This document shows, one piece after another, positions 53,600 to 62,699 of a DNA stretch of 64,000 nucleotides. Under the pieces are notes generated by a model. The model was not told the origin of the DNA and made no database searches. It was given only the letters and a program-made list of their open reading frames with translations. Source of the stretch: Peristeroidobacter agariperforans. Lineage in GTDB: Bacteria > Pseudomonadota > Gammaproteobacteria > Steroidobacterales > Steroidobacteraceae. Both the position numbers and the translations under genes were made by a program. Position 1 is the first letter of the stretch. Each line of letters begins with the position of its first letter. The stretch spans positions 2,687,244 through 2,751,243 of the forward strand of contig NZ_RYFW01000001.1 of assembly GCF_004138335.1 (NCBI RefSeq), given 5' to 3'.

Positions 53600-56500
53600 A
53601 TGATGTCGTCCCAGCAGCACAACCATGCTCGGCGGCCCATCGCCGACGCCATCAACAGGAACTATCTTGGCGCTGAAGAGCAGATCGTCCGCAGGCTGGC
53701 GGAAGCTGCCAGAGTGTCGGAGGGACAGCGCGCCAAGATAGCGAGCCGCGCGCAAGCTCTGGTCGAAGGCGTGCGCAACTATCAGGCGCGCCGCACCGGT
53801 CTCGATGCTTTCCTGCGCAAGTATGACTTGTCGTCACAGGAAGGCGTAATCCTGATGTGTCTCGCCGAAGCGCTGCTGCGCATTCCTGACGATGCCACCG
53901 CCGACCGTTTGATCGCAGACAAGATTGCAGCGGGCGACTGGGCTTCGCACCTGAGCGACGCCGAATCGTTGTTCGTCAACGCGTCCACCTGGGGCTTGAT
54001 GCTCACCGGGCGCATCGTGCGGCCGAGCGATGCCGATATGCACGACCCCCGAAGCGTACTTGCGCGTATTGCAGGTCGCATCGGTGAGCCCGTGCTGCGA
54101 GGGGCATTCCGGCAGGCCATGCGCATCATGGGACATCAGTTCGTCATGGGACGCACCATCGAAGAGGCGCTGGACCGCTCCACCAGCGCCGAAAGCAAGC
54201 TGTACCGACATTCGTTCGACATGCTGGGCGAGTCGGCGCTGACGAGCTGGGACGCCATGCGCTATCTGAAGGCGTATCACGAGGCGATCCAGAAAATCGG
54301 CGCGCATTCGAGCAAGGTCTCTGCCATCGAAGCATCGCCGAGCATTTCGGTGAAGTTGTCGGCACTGTTTCCGCGCTATGAGTTCTCGCAACGAGAGCGA
54401 GTGCTCAAAGAGCTCGCGCCTCGGTTGCACGAGCTGGCCGTGGCGGCGAAGGCAGTAAACATTCCGTTGACGGTGGATGCAGAGGAGTCGGAGCGGCTCG
54501 AGCTGTCGCTCGAGCTCATCGAACACGTCGCGCGCTCGAAGGAACTGCAAGGTTGGGATGGATTCGGGCTGGCCGTGCAGGCGTACCAAAAGCGTGCCAT
54601 CGATGTGATTCGCTGGCTGAAGGAGCTGGCGCAGTCGAGCGGAGGGCGCTTGAACGTCCGTTTGGTGAAGGGCGCGTACTGGGACAGCGAAGTCAAACGG
54701 GCTCAGGAGCGAGGGCTCTCGGGCTATCCGGTGTTCACCCGGAAGATGAATACCGACGTTTCATACATCGCCTGTGCACGGGAGTTGATTGCGTCGGGGG
54801 CGGAGATCTACCCGCAGTTCGCCACTCACAATGCTCAGACTGTTGCGACCATCATCGAGCTGGCCGGGGAGGCGGGGCGGAAGTTCGAGTTCCAGCGGCT
54901 GCACGGCATGGGCGAAGAGCTGTACGAGCAGATCGTCGGGGAGCACAAGCTGGGGATTCCCTGTCGAGTGTATGCGCCGGTCGGTTCGCACGAAGACCTG
55001 CTGCCGTATCTGGTGCGGCGGCTGCTCGAGAATGGCGCCAACACTTCATTCGTCAATCGCAGCGTCGACGAGGAGCACGAGGTTGCGGATATCGTTCGCG
55101 ATCCTGTCCTCGAAGTGGATGCTTTGAAGCAAGTGTCGCATCCGCGGATTCCGCTGCCTCGGATGTTGTATGGCTCGTCGAGATTGAATTCGCTGGGCGT
55201 CAACCTGGCCGATCCGGCGGAACGAGAGCCGCTGCTCGCGAAGATCAAACAAGCGGCTCAGCAGCGATGGGTCGGTGGGCCGATCGTCAAAGGTGAGCTG
55301 CAGGAGATGCGCGGCGTCGAGGTGCGGAATCCGGCGAATCGGAACGAAGTGATTGGAACGGTGAGAGAGGCGGACGTTGCGCTGGTCGATAAAGCGCTCG
55401 TGGCGGCGGTGTCGGGGCAAATGCAGTGGGATGCGGTGTCCGCGAGCGAGCGCGCTGAAGTTCTGGAACATGCCGCAGATCTTTATGAAGAGCGCATGCC
55501 GGAGTTGATTGCGTATTGCGCGCGAGAAGGCGGGCGCACGATTCCAGACAGTATTTCGGAAGTGCGCGAGGCGGTCGATTTCTTGCGCTACTACGCGGAC
55601 CGCGCCAGGAACGAATTTGGCGCGGGCGTTCGCTTGCCTGGGCCGACGGGTGAGAGCAACGAGTTGAAGCTGCGCGGGCGCGGGGTGTTCTGTTGTATCA
55701 GCCCTTGGAATTTTCCGCTCGCGATTTTCACGGGGCAGATCGCGGCGGCGTTGGCTGCTGGGAATTCGGTGCTGGCGAAGCCGGCGGAGCAGACACCGCT
55801 GATTGCGACGCGAGCGGTGCAGATATTGTTGGAGGCGGGGGTGCCGCCTGACGTCTTGCATCTGTTGCCTGGCGATGGAGCGACGGTCGGGGCGCGCATC
55901 GTCGCGGATCCACGGGTCGCCGGCGTGGCGTTTACGGGCTCGACCGAGACGGCGAAGTCGATCCATCGTTCGCTGGCGAATCGAGAGGGTGTGATTCCGG
56001 TGTTGATTGCAGAGACCGGCGGTCAGAATGCCATGATCGTCGACAGCTCGGCGCTGCCCGAGCAGGTCGTGTTCGATGTCGTGCAGTCCAGCTTCAACAG
56101 CGCGGGCCAGCGATGCTCGGCGCTACGGGCGTTGTATGTGCAGGAGGAGATCGCCGATCGCGTTGCCGAGTTGCTCGCGGGGTACATGGAGGAGCTGACC
56201 CTCGGCGATCCGATGCTGCTGACGACGGACGTCGGGCCCGTGATCGATCCGCCATCGTGCGAGATGCTTCGGACTCATACGGAGAAGATCACGCGCAAGG
56301 CGCGCTGGAGTCATGCTTATAAGCTGAAGCCCGAGCATGAGCAGGGAACGTTCTTCGCGCCGGCGGCAGTGGAGATCGAGGCGCTCTCACAGCTGACGGG
56401 TGAGGTGTTCGGGCCGATCGTTCACCTGATTCGATACCAGGCGCACAAGCTCGACAAAGTCATCGATGCGGTGAATGCGACGGGATTCGGGTTGACGCTC

Positions 56501-56755
56501 GGCGTGCACACGCGTGTAGATGCCACGGCCAGGTACATCGCTGCGCGCGTTCGCGCTGGCAATGTTTATGTGAATCGAAACATAATCGGTGCGGTCGTGG
56601 GCGTACAGCCGTTCGGCGGTCGCGGGTTGTCAGGGACGGGGCCGAAAGCGGGCGGGCCGTACTATTTGCACCGGTTTGCGACGGAGCAGACGGTGACGAT
56701 CAATACCGCCGCGGTCGGTGGCAATGCGAGTTTGTTGACGATGGCGGGGGAGTGA
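53600..56755 (+). CDS. putA: Bifunctional proline dehydrogenase / P5C dehydrogenase PutA
   Basis: A 1051-residue enzyme oxidising proline to glutamate. The PRODH half has SPSISVKLSALFPRYEFSQ, VDAEESERLELSLELIEH and RLVKGAYWDSEVKRAQERGL (FAD barrel). The aldehyde dehydrogenase half has CISPWNFPLAIFTGQIAAAL, LIAETGGQNAMIV with the general-base Glu, and Cys839 in FNSAGQRCSALRAL. It lacks the N-terminal ribbon-helix-helix DNA-binding domain, so unlike E. coli PutA it cannot repress its own gene. The C-terminus (TAAVGGNASLLTMAGE) is complete. No separate proline permease gene is adjacent. Confidence 0.95.
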   Translation: MMSSQQHNHARRPIADAINRNYLGAEEQIVRRLAEAARVSEGQRAKIASRAQALVEGVRNYQARRTGLDAFLRKYDLSSQEGVILMCLAEALLRIPDDATADRLIADKIAAGDWASHLSDAESLFVNASTWGLMLTGRIVRPSDADMHDPRSVLARIAGRIGEPVLRGAFRQAMRIMGHQFVMGRTIEEALDRSTSAESKLYRHSFDMLGESALTSWDAMRYLKAYHEAIQKIGAHSSKVSAIEASPSISVKLSALFPRYEFSQRERVLKELAPRLHELAVAAKAVNIPLTVDAEESERLELSLELIEHVARSKELQGWDGFGLAVQAYQKRAIDVIRWLKELAQSSGGRLNVRLVKGAYWDSEVKRAQERGLSGYPVFTRKMNTDVSYIACARELIASGAEIYPQFATHNAQTVATIIELAGEAGRKFEFQRLHGMGEELYEQIVGEHKLGIPCRVYAPVGSHEDLLPYLVRRLLENGANTSFVNRSVDEEHEVADIVRDPVLEVDALKQVSHPRIPLPRMLYGSSRLNSLGVNLADPAEREPLLAKIKQAAQQRWVGGPIVKGELQEMRGVEVRNPANRNEVIGTVREADVALVDKALVAAVSGQMQWDAVSASERAEVLEHAADLYEERMPELIAYCAREGGRTIPDSISEVREAVDFLRYYADRARNEFGAGVRLPGPTGESNELKLRGRGVFCCISPWNFPLAIFTGQIAAALAAGNSVLAKPAEQTPLIATRAVQILLEAGVPPDVLHLLPGDGATVGARIVADPRVAGVAFTGSTETAKSIHRSLANREGVIPVLIAETGGQNAMIVDSSALPEQVVFDVVQSSFNSAGQRCSALRALYVQEEIADRVAELLAGYMEELTLGDPMLLTTDVGPVIDPPSCEMLRTHTEKITRKARWSHAYKLKPEHEQGTFFAPAAVEIEALSQLTGEVFGPIVHLIRYQAHKLDKVIDAVNATGFGLTLGVHTRVDATARYIAARVRAGNVYVNRNIIGAVVGVQPFGGRGLSGTGPKAGGPYYLHRFATEQTVTINTAAVGGNASLLTMAGE

Positions 56756-56762
56756 GCTTCGC

Positions 56763-57482
56763 TCAGTCAGCGAGGTCTTCAAACTCGCCGGGCACATCGT
56801 CACCCGCAAGCTTCTTGAACGGCGCGCGCTTCTGCTCGAATCGTTTGCGCGCGTCCGGCTCGGACAAAGCGGTGTCGAGTGCGCAGTTCATCTCGTACAC
56901 ACTCGTGTCGTAGCCATCTTCACGCATCGCGCGCGTGAATGCGTCGACGTGGGCGCCGCCCGCTTGATACACCATCGGCGCAAATTCCGGGTCGATCTCC
57001 AGGTTGTCGGGATCTTCGTAGGACTGCTGGCAGCCAACCACGTCCGTAGCATGGTAGTTGCGGCAGGTCTGCGGGCGGGCTTCGTAGATGGAGCAGCGGC
57101 CGGCGCTCAGGAACGGGCATTTGACGTTGCGTCGCATGCGCTCCATGTCGTCCATGCCCTGCAACGCTGCGCTGTTCGTGCGCACTTCGACATAAATGCG
57201 GGCCTTCTCTGCGGCCGGCAGAGAGCGTTCAACGAAATCCAGGATGCTGAAGACTTCCACTGCACGAACATCGACGCTGAAGTGGCAGCACCACGTGCAG
57301 CCGGCGCGGCAGGCGAGAGTGCTCACGTCGGGCGCTGCTGCGATCCGAGCGTCGTGACGCTGGCGCGAGTTCTCGTACGCACGCACGACGCCGACATCGC
57401 GAATCTCGCCCTGGGCTCGCGATTGCTCCTCGGCGAGAACGTCGAGGACGAAGGGAACGTCGAGAGAAATCTCCATCAACAA
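56763..57482 (-). CDS. YkgJ-family cysteine-cluster protein
   Basis: A 239-residue protein with the YkgJ metal-binding pattern: ACRAGCTWCCHFSVD, then CPFLSAGRCSIYEARPQTC with RNYHATD. At least seven Cys and a His could hold zinc or an iron-sulfur cluster. Function is unknown. It is the last gene of the suf transcription unit; its start overlaps the sixA 3' end by seven bases, and it converges on putA. Confidence 0.85.
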   Translation of the reverse strand: MLMEISLDVPFVLDVLAEEQSRAQGEIRDVGVVRAYENSRQRHDARIAAAPDVSTLACRAGCTWCCHFSVDVRAVEVFSILDFVERSLPAAEKARIYVEVRTNSAALQGMDDMERMRRNVKCPFLSAGRCSIYEARPQTCRNYHATDVVGCQQSYEDPDNLEIDPEFAPMVYQAGGAHVDAFTRAMREDGYDTSVYEMNCALDTALSEPDARKRFEQKRAPFKKLAGDDVPGEFEDLAD

Positions 57483-57976
57483 GTACTACAGTTCTTCGGA
57501 TAGTCCAGTTCGGCATTCACGCCGCTGTCCCACTCCAGCTCACTCCAATCCTCGATCTCGAACTCCAACGTATAGATCGCACAGGTCGGCATGTTGTCGA
57601 TCTCCCGATCGGCCGAAACTCGATCGGCAAACTCGGTCAGCCCGGGATTGTGACCGACGATCATCAGATGCTGCGCCGTGCCGCCCAGCTCCCGGATGAC
57701 TTCCTTCAGCACCTTCGGCGAGGCCAGATACAAGCGCTCGTCCTGCTGCAACTTCGAAGGCGCCAGGTGCAGCTCGCGCATGAATATCTGCGCCGTCGTC
57801 AGGGCCCGCACGGCCGGGCTGGTAATCACCAGATCGGGTTTGAGCTTGCGCTCACGTAGCCGACGCGCCATTTCCGGCGCATCTTTCTGCCCGCGAGGTT
57901 CGAGCATGCGATCCCAATCTTCCTGGCCGGAATGCTGAGCTTCGGTCTTGGCGTGGCGAAGCAGAGTGAGGCGCAT
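57476..57976 (-). CDS. sixA: SixA-type phosphohistidine phosphatase
   Basis: A 166-residue histidine phosphatase superfamily member: LTLLRHAKTEAQ with catalytic His8, PDLVITSPAVRALTTAQIF and LMIVGHNPGLTEFADR with the second His. SixA dephosphorylates phosphohistidine proteins such as NPr in E. coli. It follows the Rieske gene by eight bases in the suf operon, and its last three residues before the stop are Ser-Thr-Cys. Confidence 0.88.
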   Translation of the reverse strand: MRLTLLRHAKTEAQHSGQEDWDRMLEPRGQKDAPEMARRLRERKLKPDLVITSPAVRALTTAQIFMRELHLAPSKLQQDERLYLASPKVLKEVIRELGGTAQHLMIVGHNPGLTEFADRVSADREIDNMPTCAIYTLEFEIEDWSELEWDSGVNAELDYPKNCSTC

Positions 57977-57984
57977 GTGATTCC

Positions 57985-58296
57985 TTAGTCGGTTTCGATC
58001 TCGACCATGCCGTCGTCACTGACGCGGGTTGGATAAGTCCGCACAGGCTCGTAAGCGGGTGGCGTCATCGCCGCGCCAGTGCGCAAGCAAAAGCGGGCGC
58101 CATGGCGGGGGCAGATGACGACGTCGCCGTCGACCGCACCGCCGGCCAATTCGCCGCCGTCGTGCGTGCAAAGGTCGTCGATCGCGTAGAACGTGCCGGC
58201 GATATTGAACACGGCGATCAGTTGAGCGTCGATCTCGGTCTGCGCGTAGTCGCCCGGCGCGATCGAGGCCGCGGGAGCCACGGGATGCCAGGTCAT
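57985..58296 (-). CDS. Rieske [2Fe-2S] ferredoxin-like protein
   Basis: A 103-residue stand-alone Rieske protein. The two cluster-binding motifs are CTHDGG and CPRHGARFC (CxH and CxxH). It resembles ferredoxins of non-heme oxygenase systems and small NirD-like proteins. ATG at 58296 overlaps the sufT stop by one base (TAATG). Its place inside a suf operon suggests an electron-transfer role in cluster biogenesis; this is inference from context. Confidence 0.87.
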   Translation of the reverse strand: MTWHPVAPAASIAPGDYAQTEIDAQLIAVFNIAGTFYAIDDLCTHDGGELAGGAVDGDVVICPRHGARFCLRTGAAMTPPAYEPVRTYPTRVSDDGMVEIETD

Positions 58297-58847
58297 TACA
58301 TCATTCCCGTCTGCAGCCGCGCCGCTTCCGACATCATGCTCTGATTCCAGGGCGGATCGAACACCAGCTCGACATCGGCGCGCGCCACGGTGGGCACGAG
58401 CTCGACTTTGTCTTTGACATCCTGCACAAGTACTTCGCCCATGCCGCAACCGGGCGCAGTCAAAGTCATCTTGATGTCGGCGATGCGATCGCCTTCGGGC
58501 GTGTGCATGATGTCACAGGTGTACACCAGGCCCAGCTCGACGATGTTGATGGGAATTTCCGGGTCGTAGCAGGTGCGCATCTGATCCCACACCAGTTGCT
58601 TCACGTCCTCGTCGGTGGCGTTGGGCGGCAGCTCGGGCGCAAGGCTCGGCTCCTTGCCGAGCGCATCCGCATCCTTGCCGGCGACGCGAAACAGGTTGCC
58701 CTCCACGTAAACCGTGAAGCTGCCGCCGAGGGCCTGAGTGATGAAGCCTGTTTTGCCTTCGCGCAAGGTCACCGGGATGCCGGCGGGAACCATGATGGCT
58801 TCGACGTCGCGCTGTAGAGTTACAGGTTCGTTGTCGTGGCTGTGCAT
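58296..58847 (-). CDS. sufT: Fe-S cluster assembly protein SufT
   Basis: A 183-residue SufT with an N-terminal extension (VPAGIPVTLREGKTGFITQA, TVYVEGNLFRVAG) before a DUF59/MIP18 domain (DPEIPINIVELGLVYTC, MTLTAPGCGMGEVLVQDVKD, FDPPWNQSMMSE). SufT helps maturation of Fe-S proteins under high demand. It lies 12 nt after sufU. Confidence 0.92.
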   Translation of the reverse strand: MHSHDNEPVTLQRDVEAIMVPAGIPVTLREGKTGFITQALGGSFTVYVEGNLFRVAGKDADALGKEPSLAPELPPNATDEDVKQLVWDQMRTCYDPEIPINIVELGLVYTCDIMHTPEGDRIADIKMTLTAPGCGMGEVLVQDVKDKVELVPTVARADVELVFDPPWNQSMMSEAARLQTGMM

Positions 58848-58859
58848 GAAAGAAACTAA

Positions 58860-59306
58860 CTACTCTGTAGTCACCGGTTCGGCGGCGCGATCCAGCGCCG
58901 CGTTCAACGTGTGCCAGCACAAGCTCGCGCATTTCACGCGAGCCGGAAACTCGCGCACGCCCGAGAGCGCAGCGAGCTTGCCAAGCCTGGCGGGATCGAC
59001 GACGGCGTCGTGCTGGGTCAGCAGCGTATGCACGTCGTCGAACAGCTCTTTAATTTCCGACTTGGTCTTGCCTTTGACGGCTTCGGTCAGCAACGAAGCC
59101 GACGCGACCGAGATGGCGCAGCCGCTGCCTTCGAACTTCACATCGGTGATGTGCTCGCCCTTGAGATTGGCGTACATCGTCAAGCGGTCGCCGCACAGCG
59201 GATTGTGGCCGTCGGCGTGCACGTCGGCAGGCTGCAGCTTGCCGAAGTTCCGCGGATGGCGGTTGTGATCGACGATCACGTCGCGATAAAGATCTTTCAG
59301 ATCCAT
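58860..59306 (-). CDS. sufU: SufU scaffold/sulfur-transfer protein
   Basis: A 148-residue IscU-like SufU. Ligand residues are conserved: the Cys and Asp of HNPLCGDRLTMY, the Cys of FEGSGCAISVASASLL and the Cys of RVKCASLCWHTL. SufU receives sulfur from SufS, which lies 15 nt upstream. The insertion that typifies SufU relative to IscU (around FDDVHTLLTQHDAVVD) is present. Confidence 0.93.
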   Translation of the reverse strand: MDLKDLYRDVIVDHNRHPRNFGKLQPADVHADGHNPLCGDRLTMYANLKGEHITDVKFEGSGCAISVASASLLTEAVKGKTKSEIKELFDDVHTLLTQHDAVVDPARLGKLAALSGVREFPARVKCASLCWHTLNAALDRAAEPVTTE

Positions 59307-59321
59307 GTCGTCGTCCGGGGC

Positions 59322-60575
59322 TCAGCCCAACACTTGACGAGTATGTTCGAGCGCGGCCACGAGCCGATCGATTTCCTCGCGCGTATTGTAGAACGACATC
59401 GATGCGCGCGCCGTCGCCGGAACCCTGAAGAAGTCCATCACCGGCATGGCGCAGTGATGTCCGGTGCGGATCGCGACGCCCTCGGTATCGAGAATGGTGC
59501 CGATATCGTGCGGATGAATGCCGTCGAGCGTGAACGACACAACAGCCGCTTTGTCCGCCGCCGTGCCGACGATGCGCAGGCCCGGCAGGGCGCTCAGGCG
59601 CTCGGTCGCATATTCGAGCAGCTCGTTCTCGTAGGCGGCGATGCGCTGCATGCCGATCGTTTCCAGATAATCGATGGCGGTCGCGAGACCGATTGCGCCG
59701 GCGATGTGCGGCGTGCCGGCTTCGAACTTCCACGGCAGCTGATTGAACGTCGTTTTCTCGAACGTCACCGATAGAATCATGTCGCCGCCGCCCTGCCACG
59801 GCGGCATGGCTTCCAGCAGCTCGCGCTTGCCGTACAGCACGCCCATGCCCGTCGGGCCGAGCATCTTGTGACTGGAGAAGCAGTAGAAGTCGCAGCCCAG
59901 CGCCTGCACGTCGACCGCGGTGTGCGGAATGGCTTGCGCGCCATCGAGCAGCACCGGCACGCCATGCTGCTTGGCGACCTTGATGAATTTCTCCACCGGC
60001 ACGATGGTGCCCAGTGCATTGGAAACATGCGCCAGCGCTAGCAACCTGGTGCGCGGGCCGATCAGCTTCTGGAACTCGACGAAATCGACTTCGCCGGCTT
60101 CGTTGATCGGAATGACCTTCAGCACGGCGCCGACCTGATCGCGCAGCAACTGCCACGGAACGATATTGGCGTGATGCTCGAGCGCGCTGATCAGGATCTC
60201 GTCGCCAGCCTGGAAGCCCGGACGAGCGAAGCTCTGGGCGACCAGGTTCACCGCTTCGGTCGTGCCGCGAACGAAGACGATCTCTTTCGTGTCGCGGGCA
60301 TTGATGAAGCGACGAATCGTCTCGCGCGCGCCTTCGTAAGCATCCGTCGCCCGCTGGCTCAGCGTGTGGACGCCACGGTGCACGTTGGCGTGATCGTGCT
60401 CGTAATAACGAGAGATCGCTTCGATGACTGACTTCGGCCGCTGGCTCGACGCCGCGTTGTCCAGGTACACCAGCGGTTTGCCGTTCACCGTCTGGTGCAG
60501 GATCGGAAAGTCGCGCCGGATGGCGGCGATATCGAGCGCAGTCGCGCTCCGCGTAGCTGTAACAGCTGCGTTCAT
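59322..60575 (-). CDS. sufS: Cysteine desulfurase SufS
   Basis: A 417-residue group II cysteine desulfurase. PLP-binding Lys237 lies in FSSHKMLGPTGMGVLYG and the persulfide Cys375 in IRTGHHCAMPVM. Also seen are VYLDNAASSQRPKSVIEA and the His of SALEHHANIVPW. It supplies sulfur for cluster assembly through SufU. The start overlaps the sufD stop by four bases (ATGA). Confidence 0.96.
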   Translation of the reverse strand: MNAAVTATRSATALDIAAIRRDFPILHQTVNGKPLVYLDNAASSQRPKSVIEAISRYYEHDHANVHRGVHTLSQRATDAYEGARETIRRFINARDTKEIVFVRGTTEAVNLVAQSFARPGFQAGDEILISALEHHANIVPWQLLRDQVGAVLKVIPINEAGEVDFVEFQKLIGPRTRLLALAHVSNALGTIVPVEKFIKVAKQHGVPVLLDGAQAIPHTAVDVQALGCDFYCFSSHKMLGPTGMGVLYGKRELLEAMPPWQGGGDMILSVTFEKTTFNQLPWKFEAGTPHIAGAIGLATAIDYLETIGMQRIAAYENELLEYATERLSALPGLRIVGTAADKAAVVSFTLDGIHPHDIGTILDTEGVAIRTGHHCAMPVMDFFRVPATARASMSFYNTREEIDRLVAALEHTRQVLG

Positions 60576-61894
60576 GCCTTGGCCTCGTTAGCTAGCTTGA
60601 ACCGCTCATCGATCTGCTTCTCGAGCGCCGCGCGCACGGGTTCGAGACCGATGGTCGAAAGAATGGATTCGGCGAACGCCCGGATCAGCAAGGCGCGAGC
60701 GTTCGATTCCGACAAGCCACGCGAGCGCAGATAGAAGAGGGCGGTCGCATCGAGCTGACCGGTCGTCGCGCCGTGGCTGCATTTCACGTCGTTGGCGTAG
60801 ATCTCCAACTCAGGCTTGGTGTCGATCTCGGCGGTCGGCGAGAGCAGCAGGTTGCGGCTCGACTGCCGCGAGTCGATCTTTTGCGCATCCGGCCGCACGA
60901 TGATCTTGCCGTTGAAGACGCCACGGCCTTTGCCGCCAGCGATGCCTCGATAGTCTTCTTCGCTGGTCGTGTGCGGGGCGACGTGATCGATGCGAGTGTG
61001 CGCGTCGAGGTGCTGATTGCCCATTGGCGTAAACAAACCAAACAGCGCCGCGTGAGCACCGCTGCCTTCGAGCAGCGCAGTGATGCCAGTCCGGCCCAGG
61101 CTTGCGCCAAGCTGGATGTCATGGATGGAGTAGCGCGCGTCCTTCGCCAGCTTCGTTTGAATGTGGCCGATGTGGAAGGCGCGAGGCGCTTCCCGCTGCC
61201 CTCGATAGTGGGTGATGGCGCCACCGGCAGCGATTTCGAGACGAGTCACCGCGTTGGTGAAATATTCCGCCTCGTTGGCGCCAAGATAGTGTTCGATGAT
61301 GGTCGCGCGACTGTTCCGGCCGGCGCGAACCATGACGCGCGGATGGCTCATGCAGCCTGCCGCCGCACTGGTCGACTGGTGCACGATGTAGATCGGCGCG
61401 TCGAGAATCGCGTTATCCGCGAGATTCACGACGACGCCGTCTTCGAAGAACGCCAGGTTCAACTGCTCCAGCGCATTGCCGGTGAGTTGATCGTGTTCCT
61501 TCAGATATGCGGCGACGGCTGCAGGCTCACGCTGCAACCATTGTTTGAGCGTCAGCACGGTCACACCCGGCGGCTGTGCGGTCTGCAAGGAGAGGGCAGG
61601 CAGCCAGTGGCCGTTGACCAGCACGATGCGAGTTCCCGTCGTCGTCAGCCATTCGGGCTGATGAGCGTCGAGCGCGGACGCATCTGCAGGCGTGAACGAG
61701 CGCGTTTCCAGACGACGCAGGTTCGTGTACTTCCAAGCCTCGTCCCGCTGCGTCGGAAAGCCGGTCGACAGGAACTGATCGAGCGCCGCACGGCGCAGCG
61801 CCGTCAGCTCGTCATTACCTTGCCATCGCGCATCGAACGCGGCCTTGTACCGGTCGACGGGCGATGCATTGCTCTTGGCGCCTACAGCACTCAC
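60572..61894 (-). CDS. sufD: Fe-S cluster assembly protein SufD
   Basis: A 440-residue SUF core beta-helix protein that forms the SufBC2D complex. Signatures are NLRRLETRSFTPADAS near the N-terminus, HTRIDHVAPHTTSEEDYRGI and KCSHGATTGQLDATALFYLR, where the Cys-Ser-His is the conserved site. The N-terminal ALRRAALDQFLSTGFPTQRD segment fits SufD. It overlaps sufC and sufS by four bases each. Confidence 0.95.
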   Translation of the reverse strand: MSAVGAKSNASPVDRYKAAFDARWQGNDELTALRRAALDQFLSTGFPTQRDEAWKYTNLRRLETRSFTPADASALDAHQPEWLTTTGTRIVLVNGHWLPALSLQTAQPPGVTVLTLKQWLQREPAAVAAYLKEHDQLTGNALEQLNLAFFEDGVVVNLADNAILDAPIYIVHQSTSAAAGCMSHPRVMVRAGRNSRATIIEHYLGANEAEYFTNAVTRLEIAAGGAITHYRGQREAPRAFHIGHIQTKLAKDARYSIHDIQLGASLGRTGITALLEGSGAHAALFGLFTPMGNQHLDAHTRIDHVAPHTTSEEDYRGIAGGKGRGVFNGKIIVRPDAQKIDSRQSSRNLLLSPTAEIDTKPELEIYANDVKCSHGATTGQLDATALFYLRSRGLSESNARALLIRAFAESILSTIGLEPVRAALEKQIDERFKLANEAKA

Positions 61895-62643
61895 GCCGCG
61901 GCCTCCTGTTTCACCCAGTCGTAACCGCGCTTCTCCAATTCCAGCGCCAGCGACTTGTCGCCGCTCTTGATGATTTTGCCGTCGGAGAGCACGTGGACAT
62001 GATCCGGCTCGATGTAATCGAGCAGCCGCTGGTAGTGCGTTACCAGCACGATTGCCCGATCCGGGCTACGCAGACTGTTGACGCCATTCGAGACGACGCG
62101 CAGTGCGTCGATGTCCAGGCCGGAGTCGGTTTCGTCGAGCAGCGCGAGCGCCGGTTCGAGCACCGCCATCTGCAGAATTTCGTTGCGCTTCTTCTCGCCG
62201 CCCGAGAAACCTTCGTTGACGCCGCGGTTCAAGAAGCTTTCGCTCATCTGCATGAGCTTCATCTTCTCGCGCACTAGCGTGAGGAACTCGAACGCGTCCA
62301 TCTCGGACTCGCCGCGATGTTTGCGAATGGCGTTGAGGCCGGCTTTCAACAAATAAACGTTGTTCACACCGGGGATCTCGACCGGGTATTGGAACGCGAG
62401 GAACACGCCTTCACGCGCGCGCTCCTCGGGCGCCAGGCTGAGCAGGTCCTTGCCTTTATAAGTGACGCTGCCATCGGTGACGGTGTAACCCTCGCGGCCG
62501 GCGAGAACCTGAGCGAGCGTGCTCTTGCCCGAACCGTTCGGGCCCATGATGGCGTGCACTTCGCCCGCGCCCACTTCGAGGTCGAGGCCCTTGAGCACCT
62601 GCTTTTCGCCGGCGAGCGCGTGGAGATTCTTGATACTGAGCAT
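61891..62643 (-). CDS. sufC: Fe-S assembly ATPase SufC
   Basis: A 250-residue ABC-type ATPase: Walker A GPNGSGKSTLAQVLAG, signature region GFSGGEKKRNEILQM and Walker B LALLDETDSGLDIDAL. It drives conformational change of SufB-SufD. The region before its ATG has no purine-rich Shine-Dalgarno; it is occupied by heptad repeats. Confidence 0.96.
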   Translation of the reverse strand: MLSIKNLHALAGEKQVLKGLDLEVGAGEVHAIMGPNGSGKSTLAQVLAGREGYTVTDGSVTYKGKDLLSLAPEERAREGVFLAFQYPVEIPGVNNVYLLKAGLNAIRKHRGESEMDAFEFLTLVREKMKLMQMSESFLNRGVNEGFSGGEKKRNEILQMAVLEPALALLDETDSGLDIDALRVVSNGVNSLRSPDRAIVLVTHYQRLLDYIEPDHVHVLSDGKIIKSGDKSLALELEKRGYDWVKQEAAA

Positions 62644-62647
62644 AAGT

Positions 62648-62674
62648 GGTTGGCAGTTGGGGGTTGGCGGTGGC
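62648..62674 (+). repeat. Heptanucleotide tandem repeat, block C
   Basis: GGTTGGC, AGTTGGG, GGTTGGC, then GGTGGC: the same seven-base unit as blocks A and B near ffh. On the transcribed minus strand it reads GCCAACC and ends four bases before the sufC ATG, filling the ribosome-binding area. Confidence 0.75.
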
Positions 62675-62677
62675 TCA

Positions 62678-62689
62678 CGTCGGCGCTTT

Positions 62690-62699
<10 letters not shown>
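62678..62699 (-). promoter_or_regulatory. Hairpin at the sufB stop
   Basis: CGTCGGC (62678-62684) and GCCGACG (62693-62699) form a seven-pair stem around an AT-rich eight-base loop that includes the sufB TAA. Being inside the operon, it may protect mRNA ends or attenuate rather than fully terminate. Confidence 0.4.

Noticed and set aside
53600-56755. PutA as an autogenous repressor of its own gene
   Set aside because: The protein starts directly at the arm and alpha-helical region; no ribbon-helix-helix domain precedes it.
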